Positions 17,056-25,752 of a stretch of DNA of 64,000 bases are shown piece after piece. The stretch covers positions 1 through 64,000 of the forward strand of contig NZ_JAIBOA010000007.1 in assembly GCF_019458805.1 (NCBI RefSeq). Reading direction: 5' to 3'. The notes beneath the pieces were generated by a model that saw only the letters and a program-made list of their open reading frames with translations, did no database searches and was not told where the DNA came from. Position 1 is the first letter of the stretch. Each line of letters begins with the position of its first letter. The DNA is from Actinomadura parmotrematis. GTDB taxonomy: Bacteria; Actinomycetota; Actinomycetes; Streptosporangiales; Streptosporangiaceae. Both the position numbers and the translations under genes were made by a program.

Positions 17056-18150
17056 ATGGCACACCAGAGGAACCAGAGCACCAGGAAGGCGCGGGCCGCC
17101 GCGCTCGCCGCGGCCGCCCTCACCGCGGCGGGCGGGCCCGCGCTCGCCGGCACCGCCCGCGCCGACGGTCCCGCCCACCGGCCGCCGGCCTTCGACCTGC
17201 AGGCCCACCGCGGCGGCCTCGGCCTCGTCGTGGAGAGCACCCTGCCGGCGTTCGCCAACGCCCTGCGCCTCGGCGTCAGCACCCTCGAACTCGACGTGCA
17301 GATCACCAAGGACGGCCGCGCCGTCGTCACCCACGACCGCAAGATCAGCGCGGCCAAGTGCCGCGACACCGGCCCCGCCGCGCCCGGCGACCCCGCCTAC
17401 CCCTACGTCGGCGAGTACGTCAACACCCTCACCCTCGCCCAGGTCCGCACCCTGGACTGCGGCTCGGCGACGCTGCCGCAGTTCCCCGGCCAGCGCGCCG
17501 CGCCCGGCGCGCGGATGCCGCTGCTCAGCGAGGTCTTCGCCCTGGTCAAGCGCGCGCACGCGAACGGCGTCAAGCTGAACGTGGAGACCAAGGTCGAGGC
17601 CGGGGCGCCCGCCGAGACCGCGCCCCGCGAGCAGTTCGTCCAGGTCACCGCCCGCGAGATCCGGCGCGCCCGCATCGTCCGCCAGGTGACGATCCAGAGC
17701 TTCGACTGGGGCTCCCTGATGCGGATGCGCCAGGTGGAGCCCCGGCTGCCCCTGGTCGCCCTCACCAACTACGACTTCCTGCAGACCGGGCAGGCCGGGC
17801 GCTCGCCCTGGCTCGGCGGCCTGGACATCGACGACTTCGGCGGCGACCCGCTGAAGGCGATCCGCTCCTTCGGCGCGTCCGCCTTCTCGCCCGTGCACGG
17901 CTTCCCGCAGGACGGCAAGGTCACCGACCCCGGCTACAAGCCCTACGTGACGCGCGCCATGGTCGCCGAGGCGCACCGGCTCGGCATCAAGGTGATCCCC
18001 TGGACGGTGGACGACGCGCCCACCATGAACAAGCTCATCGACGACGGCGTGGACGGCCTCATCACCGACTACCCCGACCGGCTGCGCGCCGTGCTCGCCG
18101 AGCGCGGCTACGCGCTGCCCCGCGCCTACCGCGTCCCCGAACAGCCGTAA
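17056..18150 (+). CDS. Secreted glycerophosphodiester phosphodiesterase (copy 1)
   Basis: The 364-residue GDPD TIM-barrel enzyme has an N-terminal signal (charged start, ALAAAALTAAGGPALAGTARA). The active site is QAHRGG near 58, then ESTLPAFANAL, ELDV and DGRAVVTHD, ending with PWTVDDAPTMNKLIDDGVDG. It cleaves deacylated phospholipid head groups to glycerol-3-phosphate plus alcohol outside the membrane. It has Glu-Ser-Thr where the family normally has Glu-Asn-Thr. ATG 17056 is preferred over GTG 17047, because the same GGTGTG-GCGC-ATG context precedes the paralogue. It lies 70 bp after the G3P phosphatase gene. Confidence 0.88.
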   Translation: MAHQRNQSTRKARAAALAAAALTAAGGPALAGTARADGPAHRPPAFDLQAHRGGLGLVVESTLPAFANALRLGVSTLELDVQITKDGRAVVTHDRKISAAKCRDTGPAAPGDPAYPYVGEYVNTLTLAQVRTLDCGSATLPQFPGQRAAPGARMPLLSEVFALVKRAHANGVKLNVETKVEAGAPAETAPREQFVQVTAREIRRARIVRQVTIQSFDWGSLMRMRQVEPRLPLVALTNYDFLQTGQAGRSPWLGGLDIDDFGGDPLKAIRSFGASAFSPVHGFPQDGKVTDPGYKPYVTRAMVAEAHRLGIKVIPWTVDDAPTMNKLIDDGVDGLITDYPDRLRAVLAERGYALPRAYRVPEQP

Positions 18151-18224
18151 GGAGCCGCCAGGCTTTACGAAAGCATTGCCCGGTTCGCGCTCGCGCGCCC
18201 GCCCGCAGTCGTCACGGTGTGCGC

Positions 18225-19274
18225 ATGACGCGCTACAGCACCATGGCCACAGTGGTGACGGTCGCGGCGGCACTCGTCGCCGCGACCGTGCCCGGCGGGA
18301 CGGCCCGCGCCGCCGGTCCGGCCTTCGACGTGCAGGCCCACCGGGGCGGGGCCGGGCTCGTCGTGGAGAACACCCTGCCCGCGTTCGCCAATGCGCTGCG
18401 GCTCGGCGTCAGCACCCTCGAACTCGACGTGCGGCTCACCCGCGACGGGCGGGCCGTCGTCGCCCACGACCGCCGCGTCGGCGCCGCCACCTGCCGCGAC
18501 ACCGGGCCCGCCGCGCCCGGTGACCCCGCCTATCCTTACGTCGGCGCGTACGTCAACGCCCTCACCCTGGCCCAGGTCCGCACCCTGGACTGCGGGTCGG
18601 CGACGCTGCCGAGGTTCCCCGGCCAGCGCGCCGCGCCCGGCGCGCGGATGCCGCTGCTCGCCGAGGTCTTCGACCTCGTGCGGCGCTCGCGCGCCACCGG
18701 CGTCCGGGTGAACGTGGAGCTCAAGGCCGAGCCCGGCGGCCCCACCCCCCGCGAGCGGTTCGTCCAGGTCGCCGCCCGCGAGATCCGGCGCGCCCGCATC
18801 GCCCGCCAGGTGATCGTCCAGAGTTTCGACTGGGGCGCCCTGCGGCTGATGCGCCGGGCCGAGCCACGGCTGCCCCTCGGCGCTCTCGCCGACCCCGGCC
18901 ACCTGCAGTCCGGGCGCCCCGGCCGCTCGCCCTGGCTCGGCGGCCTGGACATCGACGACTTCGGCGGCGACCCGGTGCGGGCCGCCCGCGCCCTCGGCGC
19001 CGCCGTCGTGTCGCCCGTCCACGGCGCCCCGCCGGACGGCGCGGCCCCCGCCCCCGGTTACCGGCCCTACGTGACGCGCGCCATGGTCGCCGAGGCGCAC
19101 CGGATCGGCCTGAGGATCGTGCCCTGGACGGTGAACGACGCGCCCACCATGAACAAGCTCATCGACGACGGTGTCGACGGCCTCATCACCGACTACCCCG
19201 ACCGGCTGCGCACCGTCCTCGCCGCCCGGGGCTACGCCCTGCCCCGCCCCTACCGCGCCCCCGACCCCCGCTAG
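18225..19274 (+). CDS. Secreted glycerophosphodiester phosphodiesterase (copy 2)
   Basis: A 349-residue tandem paralogue of the preceding gene, with long identical stretches (RSPWLGGLDIDDFGGDP, APTMNKLIDDGVDGLITDYP). A short signal peptide (ATVVTVAAALVAATVPGGTARA) precedes the GDPD catalytic set QAHRGG, ENTLPAF, ELDV, DGRAVVAHD. Here the canonical ENT is kept. Copies differ most in a loop (LADPGHLQSGRPG versus LTNYDFLQTGQAG) and in a 4-residue deletion, so substrate range may differ. The TAG stop shares the palindrome CTAG with the stop of the opposing SCP2 gene. Confidence 0.88.
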   Translation: MTRYSTMATVVTVAAALVAATVPGGTARAAGPAFDVQAHRGGAGLVVENTLPAFANALRLGVSTLELDVRLTRDGRAVVAHDRRVGAATCRDTGPAAPGDPAYPYVGAYVNALTLAQVRTLDCGSATLPRFPGQRAAPGARMPLLAEVFDLVRRSRATGVRVNVELKAEPGGPTPRERFVQVAAREIRRARIARQVIVQSFDWGALRLMRRAEPRLPLGALADPGHLQSGRPGRSPWLGGLDIDDFGGDPVRAARALGAAVVSPVHGAPPDGAAPAPGYRPYVTRAMVAEAHRIGLRIVPWTVNDAPTMNKLIDDGVDGLITDYPDRLRTVLAARGYALPRPYRAPDPR

Positions 19275-19612
19275 AGGACCTTGCGGAGGCGCAGCAGGTC
19301 GAAGATGCTCGCCTCGATTTTCAGGCGGCCCGACGCCCACGCCTTCGCCGGGCTCAGCGTGTCGGCCGCCAGCGCCACCAGGTCGTCGCTGGACACCGTG
19401 AGCCGCACCTGCGCCGACTTCGGGTCGTCCGCCGGCTCGAAGGGATCCAGGCCCCCCGCGTGCAGCCGCGTCCGGAACGCCAGCCCGAGATCGGGGACGC
19501 GGCAGCTCACGGTCCGCTCCACCACGTGCTCGGCCAGCTTGTCGCCGTCCACCTCCGCGAGCCGCAGCGCGATCCGGTCCAGCGCCGCGCGGCACTCCTC
19601 CTCGTTCGCCAT
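19271..19612 (-). CDS. SCP2 sterol-carrier domain protein
   Basis: A single 113-residue SCP2-like domain: AEHVVERTVSCRVPDLGLAFRTRL, then the VRLTVSSDDLVALAADTLSPAKAWASGRLKIEAS-type end (strand, helix, G-R-L-K-I-E motif). SCP2 folds bind lipids or acyl groups in a hydrophobic tunnel. No catalytic motif. ATG 19612 was chosen; the SD is weak. It is convergent and overlaps the GDPD stop, and divergent from the small gene at 19727. A role in lipid handling fits the phosphatase/GDPD context but is inference. Confidence 0.8.
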   Translation of the reverse strand: MANEEECRAALDRIALRLAEVDGDKLAEHVVERTVSCRVPDLGLAFRTRLHAGGLDPFEPADDPKSAQVRLTVSSDDLVALAADTLSPAKAWASGRLKIEASIFDLLRLRKVL

Positions 19613-19726
19613 GGTCAGGCCGTTCCCCGTTCGGTCGCCAACGATGTCCGCAAGGGACGGTAGCGTTCGGAGCGAGCCCTCAGCGACCCGCGGCACGCGG
19701 GCCGGGGCGTTCTTGGAGGTGAACAG

Positions 19727-19927
19727 ATGGCCGACGAGGCTCCCGCCGCGTCCGGGGACGCCCGCGTCGACGACGCGCTGGCCCGCCTCGGCGAGCTGGC
19801 CGGACGCCCGGTCGCCGAGCACGTGCAGGTCTTCGAGGACGTCCACCAGCGCCTGCAGGAGCTGCTGGTGTCGGCCGACGCGCCGCCGAGCGCCATCCCC
19901 GGCGCGCCCACCTACGAGGGCGCATGA
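19727..19927 (+). CDS. Small conserved protein upstream of tlyA (Rv1693-like)
   Basis: This 66-residue acidic soluble protein has one predicted helix pair (VDDALARLGELAGRPVAEHV, VFEDVHQRLQELL). SD GGAGG lies 7 nt before ATG 19727. The TGA overlaps the tlyA ATG (ATGA). A small ORF at this position is conserved across actinobacteria (M. tuberculosis Rv1693). Function is unknown; tight coupling suggests a partner or translational regulator of TlyA. Confidence 0.75.
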   Translation: MADEAPAASGDARVDDALARLGELAGRPVAEHVQVFEDVHQRLQELLVSADAPPSAIPGAPTYEGA

Positions 19928-20724
19928 GCCGCCGCCGCCTGGACGCCGAGCTGGTGCGGCGCGGCCTCGCCCGCTCGCGCGAGCACGCCACCCAGCTCAT
20001 CGACGCCGGCCGCGTCAAGGTCGGCGGCCAGACCGCCGGCAAGGCCGCCACCCAGGTCGACACCGGCGCCGCCGTCCTCGTCGAGGCCGAGGAGAGCGGC
20101 CCCGAGTACGTCTCGCGCGGCGGCCACAAGCTCGCCGGCGCGCTCGCGGCGTTCCCCGGCCTGACGGTCGCCGGGCGGGTCTGCCTGGACGCCGGCGCCT
20201 CCACCGGCGGGTTCACCGACGTGCTGCTGCGCAACGGCGCCGCGCACGTGTACGCCGTCGACGTCGGCTACGGGCAGATCGCCTGGTCGCTGCGCACCGA
20301 CGACCGCGTCACCGTCCGCGAGCGCCTCAACATCCGCGAGCTGGCCCCCGCCGACCTCGGCGAGCCCGCGCCCGACCTGGTCGTCGGCGACCTGTCGTTC
20401 ATCTCGCTGCGACTCGTGCTCGCCCCGATCCGGCGGTGCGTGGCGCCCGCCGCCGACTACGCCATGATGGTGAAGCCCCAGTTCGAGGTCGGCAAGGACC
20501 GCGTCGGCGCCGGCGGCGTCGTGCGCGACCCGCTGCTGCGCGCCGCCGCCGTCCGCGACGTCGCCGCGCACGCCGCGACCCTCGGCCTCGGGGTGAACGG
20601 CGTCACCGCCAGCCCGCTGCCGGGCCCGTCGGGCAACGTGGAGTACTTCCTGTGGCTGCGCGCAGGCGCGCCGCCGCTGGACGAGGACGAGCTGGCCGAG
20701 GCCATCACGGAAGGGCCGCAGTGA
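19924..20724 (+). CDS. tlyA: TlyA rRNA (cytidine-2'-O)-methyltransferase
   Basis: The 266-residue protein has an N-terminal S4 RNA-binding domain (residues 3-60, RRRLDAELVRRGLARSREHA) and an FtsJ-like methyltransferase domain: VSRGGHKL, the SAM-binding DAGASTGGFTDVLL near 80, and MMVKPQFEVGK. In mycobacteria TlyA methylates 16S C1409 and 23S C1920 and controls capreomycin susceptibility. It overlaps both neighbours by 4 nt (ATGA, GTGA), so it is translated with the small ORF and NAD kinase. Confidence 0.93.
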   Translation: MSRRRLDAELVRRGLARSREHATQLIDAGRVKVGGQTAGKAATQVDTGAAVLVEAEESGPEYVSRGGHKLAGALAAFPGLTVAGRVCLDAGASTGGFTDVLLRNGAAHVYAVDVGYGQIAWSLRTDDRVTVRERLNIRELAPADLGEPAPDLVVGDLSFISLRLVLAPIRRCVAPAADYAMMVKPQFEVGKDRVGAGGVVRDPLLRAAAVRDVAAHAATLGLGVNGVTASPLPGPSGNVEYFLWLRAGAPPLDEDELAEAITEGPQ

Positions 20725-21650
20725 ACGACGCGAGAACAGTGCTGGTGGTCGTGCACACCGGGCGCGCGGACGCCGTCCGCAGCGCCCAGCTGGTCATCGA
20801 GAAGCTCACCGCCGCCGGCATCGCGGTCCGGGTCCTGGCCGACGAGGCCAAGGACATCGGCTGCACCGGCGTGCAGGTGATGGAGTGCGGCGACGGCATC
20901 GCCGAGGGCGCCGAGGTCGTCATGGTCCTCGGCGGCGACGGCACGCTGCTGCGCGCCGCCGACCTCGCCCGCCCCGCCGGCGCCCCGCTGCTCGGCGTGA
21001 ACCTCGGGCACGTGGGGTTCCTCGCCGAGGCCGAGCGCGAGGACCTCGCCGCGACCGTCGAGCGCGTCGTCAGCCGCGACTACGACGTCGAGGAGCGGAT
21101 GACGATCGACATCACCGTCCGCCGCAACGGCGAGGTCATCGGCACCGGCTGGGCGCTGAACGAGTCGACCGTGGAGAAGTCCGAGCGCGAGCGGATGCTG
21201 GAGGTCGTCGCCGAGATCGACGGCCGGCCGCTGTCCAACTGGGGCTGCGACGGCGTCGTCTGCGCCACCCCGACCGGCTCCACCGCCTACGCCTTCTCGG
21301 CGGGCGGCCCGGTGGTGTGGCCCGAGGTCGAGGCGATGCTGGTCGTGCCGATCAGCGCGCACGCGCTGTTCGCCCGCCCGCTGGTGGTCTCGCCCGACAG
21401 CCTCGTCGCGATCGAGGTGATGCCGGGCACCCCGCGCGCGGTCGTGTGGTGTGACGGACGCCGCACCCTGGACCTGCCGCCCGGCGCCCGGGTCGAGGTG
21501 CGCCGCGGCCACCGGCCGGTGAAGCTCGCCCGCCTGCACCTCACCCCGTTCACCGACCGGCTGGTCACCAAGTTCGGCCTGCCGGTCACCGGCTGGCGCG
21601 GACGTTCCCGGGCGCGCCAGGAGGAACCGGACGCGCCCGGGAGGGGATAA
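20721..21650 (+). CDS. nadK: NAD kinase
   Basis: This 309-residue enzyme phosphorylates NAD to NADP using ATP or polyphosphate. It shows GGDGTLLRAAD near residue 72, the NE(S/L)T-EK block (LNESTVEKSER), CDGVVCATPTGSTAYAFSAG, and the C-terminal VVWCDGR strand. The GTG start at 20721 overlaps the tlyA stop. The C-terminal tail (RARQEEPDAPGRG) is disordered and typical of actinobacterial copies. Confidence 0.94.
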   Translation: MNDARTVLVVVHTGRADAVRSAQLVIEKLTAAGIAVRVLADEAKDIGCTGVQVMECGDGIAEGAEVVMVLGGDGTLLRAADLARPAGAPLLGVNLGHVGFLAEAEREDLAATVERVVSRDYDVEERMTIDITVRRNGEVIGTGWALNESTVEKSERERMLEVVAEIDGRPLSNWGCDGVVCATPTGSTAYAFSAGGPVVWPEVEAMLVVPISAHALFARPLVVSPDSLVAIEVMPGTPRAVVWCDGRRTLDLPPGARVEVRRGHRPVKLARLHLTPFTDRLVTKFGLPVTGWRGRSRARQEEPDAPGRG

Positions 21651-21710
21651 TCTCCACAGGCGCCGAAACCGGGACTGTTCTTGCGAGGGGTTGTGACGCT
21701 GGTGCGTCCG

Positions 21711-23408
21711 ATGGTCGATGAGGTGCGGATCCAGGGCCTCGGGGTGATCGACGAGGCCGTGCTCGATCTGTCCCCTGGGTTCAACGTGGTCACCGGCGAG
21801 ACCGGGGCCGGCAAGACGATGGTGGTGACGAGCCTCGGCCTGCTGTTCGGCGGCCGCGCCGACCCGCAGCGGGTCCGGCCCGGCGCCGACCGCGCCACCG
21901 TCGAGGGGCGCATCGTCGTCGACCCCGCCGGGCGGGTGCTGGAGCGCGTCGAGGAGGCCGGCGGCGAGCTCGACGACGGCGCGCTGATCGTCACCCGGTC
22001 GGTGTCGGCCGAGGGCCGCTCGCGCGCCTACCTCGGCGGCCGCTCGGTCCCCGTCAGCCTGCTCATCGGCCTCGCCGACGATCTGGTCGCCGTGCACGGC
22101 CAGTCCGACCAGCAGCGGCTGCTGCAGGCCGGCCGCCAGCGCGGCGCCCTCGACCGCTACGCCGGGTCCGCGCTCACCAAGCCGATGCGCGCCTACACCA
22201 AGGCCTACCAGCGGCACCGGCAGGTCGCCGCGCTGCTGGAGGAGCTCACCACCCGCGCCGCCGAGCGCCGCGCCGAGGCCGACCTGCTGCGGTTCTCCCT
22301 CACCGAGATCGAGAAGATCGACCCCAAGCCCGGCGAGGACGTCGACCTGGCCGCCGAGGAGGAGCGCCTCGGCCACGCCGACGCGCTGCGCGGCGCCGCC
22401 GACACCGCCCACGAGGCGCTGCTCGGCGACCCCGCCGCCGCGTTCGAGGCCGCCAACGTCGTCGGGCTGCTCGGCGCCGCCCGCAACGCCCTGGACGCCG
22501 TCCGCGACCACGACCCCGAGCTCGCCGCGCTCGCCGACCGCCTCGCCGAGGCCGGCTACCTGGTCTCCGACGTCGGCACCGACCTCGCCGCCTACGCCGA
22601 GTCGGTCGACGCCGACCCCGGCCGCCTCGCCGTCGTGCAGGAGCGCCGCGCCGAGGTCACCTCCCTCGTCCGCAAGCACGGCGAGTCGGTGGAGGAGGTC
22701 CTGGAGTGGGCCCGCGCCTCCGCGTCCCGCCTCGCCGAGCTGGAGGGCGACGACGACCGCATCGACGAGCTGCGCGCCGAGTTCGAGGAGCTGACCGGGC
22801 ACCTGCACGCCGAGGCCGCCGAGCTGACCGCCGTCCGCCAGGGCGCCGCCGAGCGGTTCTCCGGCGCCGTCACCGAGGAGCTGGCGGCGCTCGCCATGCC
22901 GCACGCCCGCGTCGTCGTCAGCGTCACCCCGACCGAGGAGTACGGGCCGCAGGGCGCCGACGAGGTCGAGGTCCGCCTCGCCCCGCACCCCGGCGCGACC
23001 CCGCTGCCGCTGCACAAGGGCGCCTCCGGCGGCGAGCTGTCGCGCGTCATGCTCGCCATCGAGGTGGTGTTCGCGGGCGCCGACCCCGTCCCCACGTTCG
23101 TGTTCGACGAGGTCGACGCCGGCGTCGGCGGCAAGGCCGCCGTCGAGATCGGCCGCCGCCTGGCCCGCCTGTCGCGCAACGCCCAGGTCATCGTCGTCAC
23201 CCACCTGCCGCAGGTCGCCGCGTTCGCCGACCAGCACCTGCTGGTGGAGAAGTCCCACGACGGCACCGTCACCAGCAGCGGCGTCACCGCCCTGGACCGC
23301 GAGGGCCGCGTCCGCGAGCTGTCGCGGATGCTGGCGGGCCTGGAGGACTCCGAGCTCGGCCGCGCCCACGCCGAGGAGCTGCTCGACCTCGCCGCCCGCG
23401 AGCCATGA
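21711..23408 (+). CDS. recN: DNA repair ATPase RecN
   Basis: The 565-residue SMC-like protein has Walker A GETGAGKTMV at about residue 30 and the RecN Q-loop (VHGQSDQQRLLQ). The central part is coiled coil (TRAAERRAEADLLRFS, then KHGESVEEVLEWARA). ABC signature GASGGELSRVMLA and Walker B TFVFDEVDAGVGG are near 430-475, followed by THLPQVAAFADQH. It acts in double-strand-break repair. Family alignment favours ATG 21711 (MVDEVRIQGLGVIDEA); GTGs at 21693 and 21702 are alternatives, the latter 11 nt from GAGGGG. No LexA box was found nearby. It lies 60 bp after nadK. Confidence 0.93.
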   Translation: MVDEVRIQGLGVIDEAVLDLSPGFNVVTGETGAGKTMVVTSLGLLFGGRADPQRVRPGADRATVEGRIVVDPAGRVLERVEEAGGELDDGALIVTRSVSAEGRSRAYLGGRSVPVSLLIGLADDLVAVHGQSDQQRLLQAGRQRGALDRYAGSALTKPMRAYTKAYQRHRQVAALLEELTTRAAERRAEADLLRFSLTEIEKIDPKPGEDVDLAAEEERLGHADALRGAADTAHEALLGDPAAAFEAANVVGLLGAARNALDAVRDHDPELAALADRLAEAGYLVSDVGTDLAAYAESVDADPGRLAVVQERRAEVTSLVRKHGESVEEVLEWARASASRLAELEGDDDRIDELRAEFEELTGHLHAEAAELTAVRQGAAERFSGAVTEELAALAMPHARVVVSVTPTEEYGPQGADEVEVRLAPHPGATPLPLHKGASGGELSRVMLAIEVVFAGADPVPTFVFDEVDAGVGGKAAVEIGRRLARLSRNAQVIVVTHLPQVAAFADQHLLVEKSHDGTVTSSGVTALDREGRVRELSRMLAGLEDSELGRAHAEELLDLAAREP

Positions 23409-23533
23409 CCGGGCAGGTGGCGCGCCACCGATCCGCCACCCCCCGGTAAAACGACAGACGGTACGCGAACGGACACGCCCCGCACGTGGACGGTGCGGGT
23501 GCGGGCCCGCGCGCTCTGGCAGGATGGCAGCCG

Positions 23534-24790
23534 ATGAACGACCCTTCTCCGATCACCGAGAGCCGCGCCCGGCGGCCGGACGAGCCGGCCAGGCCGGCCC
23601 GGCGGCCGCGCCGCGGCCTCCCGCTCGGCCGCGGTCGTGACGACGGCCGCGCCGGGGTCACCGCGACCGTCCGGCTGGACCGCCGCACCAAGGACCTCAC
23701 CAAGCGGCTCCAGCCCGGCGAGGTCGCCGTCATCGACCACGTCGACCTGGACCGGGTGAGCGCCGAGGCGCTGGTGTCCTGCCAGGTCGGCGCCGTCGTC
23801 AACGTCGCGCCCAGCATCTCGGGCCGCTACCCCAACCTCGGGCCGCAGATCCTCGTCGAGGCCGGCATCCCGCTGCTCGACGACGTCGGCCCCGAGATCT
23901 TCACCCGGGTGAGCGAGGGCGACCAGGTCCGCGTCGAGGGCTCCAGCGTCCACAAGGGCGAGGACGTCGTCGCCAAGGGCACCGCGCAGACCGCGGCATC
24001 GGTGCAGGAGGCGATCACCGCCGCCAAGGCGGGCCTCGCCCACCAGCTGGAGGCGTTCGTCGCCAACACGATGGAGTACGTCAAGCGCGAGCGCGACCTG
24101 CTCATCGACGGCGTCGGCGTCCCCGACGTGGCCACCGAGATCGCCGGCCGGCACGCGCTGATCGTGGTGCGCGGCTACCACTACCGCGAGGACATCGCGG
24201 CGCTGCGCCCCTACATCCGCGAGTACCGGCCGGTCCTCATCGGCGTGGACGGCGGCGCCGACGCGCTGCTGGAGGCCGGCTACCGCCCCGACATGATCGT
24301 CGGGGACATGGACTCGGTCTCCGACGCCGCCCTCACCAGCGGCGCCGAGATCGTCGTGCACGCCTACCGGGACGGGCGCGCGCCCGGCCTGAAGCGGGTG
24401 CACGAGCTCGGCCGCGAGGCCGTCACCTTCCCCGCCACCGCCACCAGCGAGGACATCGCGATGCTCCTCGCCGACGACAAGGGCGCCTCGCTCATCGTCG
24501 CGGTCGGCACCCACGCCAACATGGTGGAGTTCCTGGACAAGGGCCGCGCCGGCATGGCCAGCACGTTCCTCACCCGGCTCCGCGTCGGCAGCAAGCTGGT
24601 CGACGCCAAGGGCGTCTCCCGGCTGTACCGCAGCCGCATCTCCACCTGGTCGCTGCTGTTCCTGGTGATCGGCGCGTTCATCGCCATGACCACGGCCGTG
24701 TTCATGTCGCCGGCCGGGGACGTCATCCGCCCCCTGCTGGCCGACCGCTGGCACGCCTTCCTCTTCTGGCTGACCGGACTGTTCACGTGA
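23534..24790 (+). CDS. steA: SteA-like cytokinetic ring protein
   Basis: This 418-residue protein has a disordered Arg/Pro-rich N-terminus (1-45) and a thiamine-pyrophosphokinase-like middle with VDGGADALLEAGYRPDMIVGDMDSVSD. A C-terminal membrane helix (WSLLFLVIGAFIAMTTAVF, about 375-395) and a second hydrophobic segment follow. This matches SteA of Corynebacterium (Rv1697 in M. tuberculosis), a divisome-associated protein that pairs with SteB and regulates cell-wall hydrolysis. It is the same order here: recN, steA, then the partner gene, which overlaps by GTGA. Confidence 0.88.
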   Translation: MNDPSPITESRARRPDEPARPARRPRRGLPLGRGRDDGRAGVTATVRLDRRTKDLTKRLQPGEVAVIDHVDLDRVSAEALVSCQVGAVVNVAPSISGRYPNLGPQILVEAGIPLLDDVGPEIFTRVSEGDQVRVEGSSVHKGEDVVAKGTAQTAASVQEAITAAKAGLAHQLEAFVANTMEYVKRERDLLIDGVGVPDVATEIAGRHALIVVRGYHYREDIAALRPYIREYRPVLIGVDGGADALLEAGYRPDMIVGDMDSVSDAALTSGAEIVVHAYRDGRAPGLKRVHELGREAVTFPATATSEDIAMLLADDKGASLIVAVGTHANMVEFLDKGRAGMASTFLTRLRVGSKLVDAKGVSRLYRSRISTWSLLFLVIGAFIAMTTAVFMSPAGDVIRPLLADRWHAFLFWLTGLFT

Positions 24791-25743
24791 TCGATTTCCG
24801 TTACCACCTCGTCTCCATCGTCGCGATCTTCCTGGCGCTGGCGCTCGGCATCATCCTCGGCTCCACCACGCTGTCGGACTCGGTCACCTCGGGCCTGAAG
24901 CGGGAGGCGACCGCGGCCGCCAAGCGCAACGAGACGCTCCGCCAGGAGCAGGCCCAGCTCACCCGGCAGACCAAGGGCGAGGAGCAGTTCGCCCAGATCC
25001 TCGGCCCGCAGATCGTCACCGGGCGGCTCGCCGGCCAGTCGGTCGTGCTGGTGGAGACGCCCGGCGCCGGCAACGACGGCATCGAGCGCCTCGGCGAGCT
25101 GGCGCAGCAGGCCGGCGCGACCGTCACCGGCCGCGTCACGCTGCAGAAGAAGTTCCTCGACGACGACCAGGCCGCCACCGTCGACGAGCTCGCCGCCCAG
25201 CTGAAGCCGGCCGGCGTCCAGTTCGCCGCCGACGCCACGCCCTACGGCAAGGCGGGGCAGGTGCTGGCGTCGGCGCTGGTCGCCAAGGCGCCCGCCGACA
25301 CCGGCCGCGAGGACGCCGTCGGCGGGTCGATCCTCAACGGATTCCGGCAGGCGGGTTACGTGACCACCAGCGGCAAGCCCGGCCAGCATGCGACACTCGC
25401 CATCATGGTCGCCCCGTCCACGCCCTACACCGCCGAGGGCGGCGACGCCGACAACAAGGCGCTGCTCGCGGTGGCGTCGGCGCTGGACGCCGGCGCGCGC
25501 GGCAGCGTGCTCGGCGGCCCGCAGACCGCCGCCGCCAAGGGCGGCCTCGTCGCCGCCCTGCGCGACGGCGACGAGGCGCGGAGCATCTCCTCGGTCGACA
25601 CCGTGGACACCGCCTCCGGCCAGGTCGTGACGGTCCTGGCGCTGCAGAACGAGATGGCCGGGAAGGCCGGCCAGTACGGGATCGGCGACGGCGTGAGCGG
25701 CTACCTGCCGTCACCGGCGCCCGCCGCCGGCAAGAACGGATAG
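24787..25743 (+). CDS. MctB/SteB family membrane-anchored protein
   Basis: The 318-residue protein has one N-terminal membrane helix (VSIVAIFLALALGIILGST) and a coiled-coil stretch (KREATAAAKRNETLRQEQ), with the remainder periplasmic. It matches the copper-transporter MctB (Rv1698) / SteB family. Proposed roles are copper tolerance or partnership with SteA at the divisome; the sequence alone does not decide. GTG 24787 overlaps the steA stop. No Cys/His/Met copper-binding cluster is evident, which favours the SteB role. Confidence 0.87.
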   Translation: MIDFRYHLVSIVAIFLALALGIILGSTTLSDSVTSGLKREATAAAKRNETLRQEQAQLTRQTKGEEQFAQILGPQIVTGRLAGQSVVLVETPGAGNDGIERLGELAQQAGATVTGRVTLQKKFLDDDQAATVDELAAQLKPAGVQFAADATPYGKAGQVLASALVAKAPADTGREDAVGGSILNGFRQAGYVTTSGKPGQHATLAIMVAPSTPYTAEGGDADNKALLAVASALDAGARGSVLGGPQTAAAKGGLVAALRDGDEARSISSVDTVDTASGQVVTVLALQNEMAGKAGQYGIGDGVSGYLPSPAPAAGKNG

Positions 25744-25752
25744 AGACTCTCG

